Below the pieces are notes generated by a model. It made no database searches. It saw only the letters and a list, made by a program, of their open reading frames with translations, and was not told where the DNA came from. The position numbers and the translations under genes are program-made. From Pseudorhodoferax sp. Leaf274 (lineage in GTDB: Bacteria > Pseudomonadota > Gammaproteobacteria > Burkholderiales > Burkholderiaceae_C), in the NCBI RefSeq assembly GCF_001422445.1, contig NZ_LMNA01000003.1, positions 138,576-202,575 of the forward strand: a stretch of DNA of 64,000 nt, given 5' to 3'. The stretch's first letter is position 1, and each line of letters opens with the position of its first letter. Positions 62,242 to 64,000 of the stretch are shown in pieces.

Positions 62242-63447
62242 ATGCAATTGATCGACACCATCGTCGCCGAGCACGGCGCCCTGCAGGCCGTGCGCCGCGA
62301 CATCCACGCCCACCCCGAGCTTGCCTTCGAAGAGACGCGCACGGCCGACCTCGTGGCCGCGCTGCTGGCCGGCTGGAACATCCCTGTGCACCGCGGCCTC
62401 GCCAGGACCGGCGTGGTCGGCACCGTGCGCTGCGGCAGCTCGCCGCGCACCATCGGCCTGCGCGCCGACATGGACGCGTTGCCCATGGCCGAGCACAACC
62501 GCTTTGCCCATGCCAGCCGCCACGCCGGCAAGATGCACGCCTGCGGCCACGACGGCCACACCACCATGCTGCTGGGCGCGGCGCAGCAGCTCGCGCGGCT
62601 GCGCGACGCGGGCGGCTTCGACGGCACCGTGCACCTGATCTTCCAGCCGGCCGAGGAGCATGGCGGCGGCGCGCGCGAGATGCTGCGCGAAGGCCTGTTC
62701 AAGAAGTTTCCGTGCGAGGCCGTGTTCGGCCTGCACAACATGCCGGGCATCCCGGTCGGCCAGTTCGCCATCTCGCCGGGCCCGGTGCTGGCCTCGAACA
62801 ACGAGTTCAAGGTCACCATCCGCGGCAAGGGCGGCCACGCGGCCATGCCGCACCTGGCGATCGACCCGATCCCCGTGGCCGGCGCGATGATGCAGGCCTT
62901 CCAGACCATCATCAGCCGCAACAAGAAGCCGCTGGAGACGGCCGTGATCTCCGTGACGATGGTCCACGCCGGCGAGGTGGCCAATGTGATCCCCGACCAG
63001 TGCGTGATGCAGGGCTCGGTGCGCGCCTACACGGCCGAGACGCTGGACCTCATCGAGCGCCGCATGCGCGAGGTGGCCGAGCACACCGGCGCGGTGTTCG
63101 GCGCCCAGGTGGCGTTCGAATTCAAGCGCAACTACCCGTCCACCGTGAACCATGCGGCCGAGAGCGCGTTCGCCCGCGGCGTGGCCGAGGGCGTGTTCGG
63201 TGCGGCCCAGGTCGTCACCCAGGTGCCCATCATGGCGGCCGAGGACTTCTCGTTCATGCTGGAGCAGGTGCCGGGCTGCTACGCCTTCATCGGCAACGGC
63301 GATGGCGAGCACCGCCTGCCGGGCCATGGCGACGGGCCCTGCCTGGTGCACAACCCGAGCTACGACTTCAACGACGCACTGCTGCCCATGGGCGCGACCT
63401 TCTTCGTGCGCCTGGTGGAGCGCTGGCTGGCAACGCCACGCGTGTGA
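62242..63447 (+). CDS. M20-family amidohydrolase (hippurate hydrolase-like)
   Basis: 401 residues. M20D peptidase family: RDIHAHPELAFEE, metal-binding ADMDALPM, GKMHACGHDGHTTMLLG (Cys/His/Asp site), PAEEHGGGAREML, and MAAEDFSFMLEQVPG. Uses one or two metals to cleave an amide bond, usually N-acyl amino acids such as hippurate. Divergent from the LysR gene, which may regulate it. The stop is 69 bases before the IS110 transposase end. Confidence 0.92.
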   Translation: MQLIDTIVAEHGALQAVRRDIHAHPELAFEETRTADLVAALLAGWNIPVHRGLARTGVVGTVRCGSSPRTIGLRADMDALPMAEHNRFAHASRHAGKMHACGHDGHTTMLLGAAQQLARLRDAGGFDGTVHLIFQPAEEHGGGAREMLREGLFKKFPCEAVFGLHNMPGIPVGQFAISPGPVLASNNEFKVTIRGKGGHAAMPHLAIDPIPVAGAMMQAFQTIISRNKKPLETAVISVTMVHAGEVANVIPDQCVMQGSVRAYTAETLDLIERRMREVAEHTGAVFGAQVAFEFKRNYPSTVNHAAESAFARGVAEGVFGAAQVVTQVPIMAAEDFSFMLEQVPGCYAFIGNGDGEHRLPGHGDGPCLVHNPSYDFNDALLPMGATFFVRLVERWLATPRV

Positions 63448-63515
63448 GCCGCCGGATGGCGGTCCTATGATGGCTGCCCCCGCACCTCGACAAGCAACCA
63501 TCTTGAATGACTAAG

Positions 63516-64000
<485 letters not shown>

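Overview
The window is about 64 kb of very GC-rich DNA with dense, mostly ungapped genes. It looks like the chromosome of a betaproteobacterium of the Burkholderiales, most likely the Comamonadaceae. Reasons: several Bug-type tripartite-tricarboxylate binding proteins, a TctDE-like two-component pair, the birA-SPOR, argS-SPOR-dsbA and lptA-lptB-rpoN blocks, and a Phc-type quorum-sensing operon like that of Ralstonia. No rRNA, tRNA, CRISPR array or prophage was seen. The only mobile DNA is the end of an IS110-family transposase at the right edge.

Layout. 1-8.9 kb: TctDE-like regulator pair, SPOR protein, BirA, a SET-domain lysine methyltransferase divergent from topoisomerase III (which has a histone-H1-like tail and a SWIB domain), a Bug receptor and a LysR regulator. 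8.9-14.3 kb: a TonB-dependent (probably heme) receptor locus in decay. It has an intact receptor, an EF-hand lipoprotein and a YncE-like lipoprotein, but only fossils of a FecI/FecR pair, a DUF2271 protein and a flavoprotein reductase. 14.3-21.6 kb: DUF2214 membrane protein, PAS hybrid kinase, PsiF-repeat protein, and a LysR / Bug / dehydrogenase module. 21.7-30.7 kb: housekeeping block argS, SPOR, dsbA, lptA, lptB, rpoN, RNA methyltransferase, PIN protein, SEC-C protein. 30.7-35.8 kb: phcB-phcS-phcR-phcQ, predicted to make and sense a fatty-acid methyl ester signal.

35.8-41.5 kb: small metabolic genes (flavin reductase, PheC-like periplasmic dehydratase, isocitrate-lyase-family enzyme, periplasmic histidine phosphatase, enoyl-CoA hydratase, 3-hydroxyacyl-CoA dehydrogenase, a degenerate GMC protein). 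41.5-48.1 kb: a copper-resistance operon (CopA ATPase, CueR, His-rich DUF2946-like protein, TolC-like lipoprotein, multicopper oxidase, CusF-like protein) divergent from copZ, with two CueR-type promoters in the gap. 48.1-50 kb: NodIJ-like ABC exporter. 50-57.5 kb: secreted GH2 and GH3 lipoprotein glycosidases with two LacI regulators and a pair of palindromic operators. 57.5-63.5 kb: DUF72 protein, an 8-oxoguanine-deaminase-like enzyme with a purine permease, a LysR regulator divergent from an M20 amidohydrolase, then the IS110 end.

The most interesting points are the complete Phc quorum-sensing operon, the SET / TopoIII-H1-SWIB pair that resembles eukaryotic chromatin parts, and the fossil surface-signalling genes beside a receptor that still carries its signalling domain.
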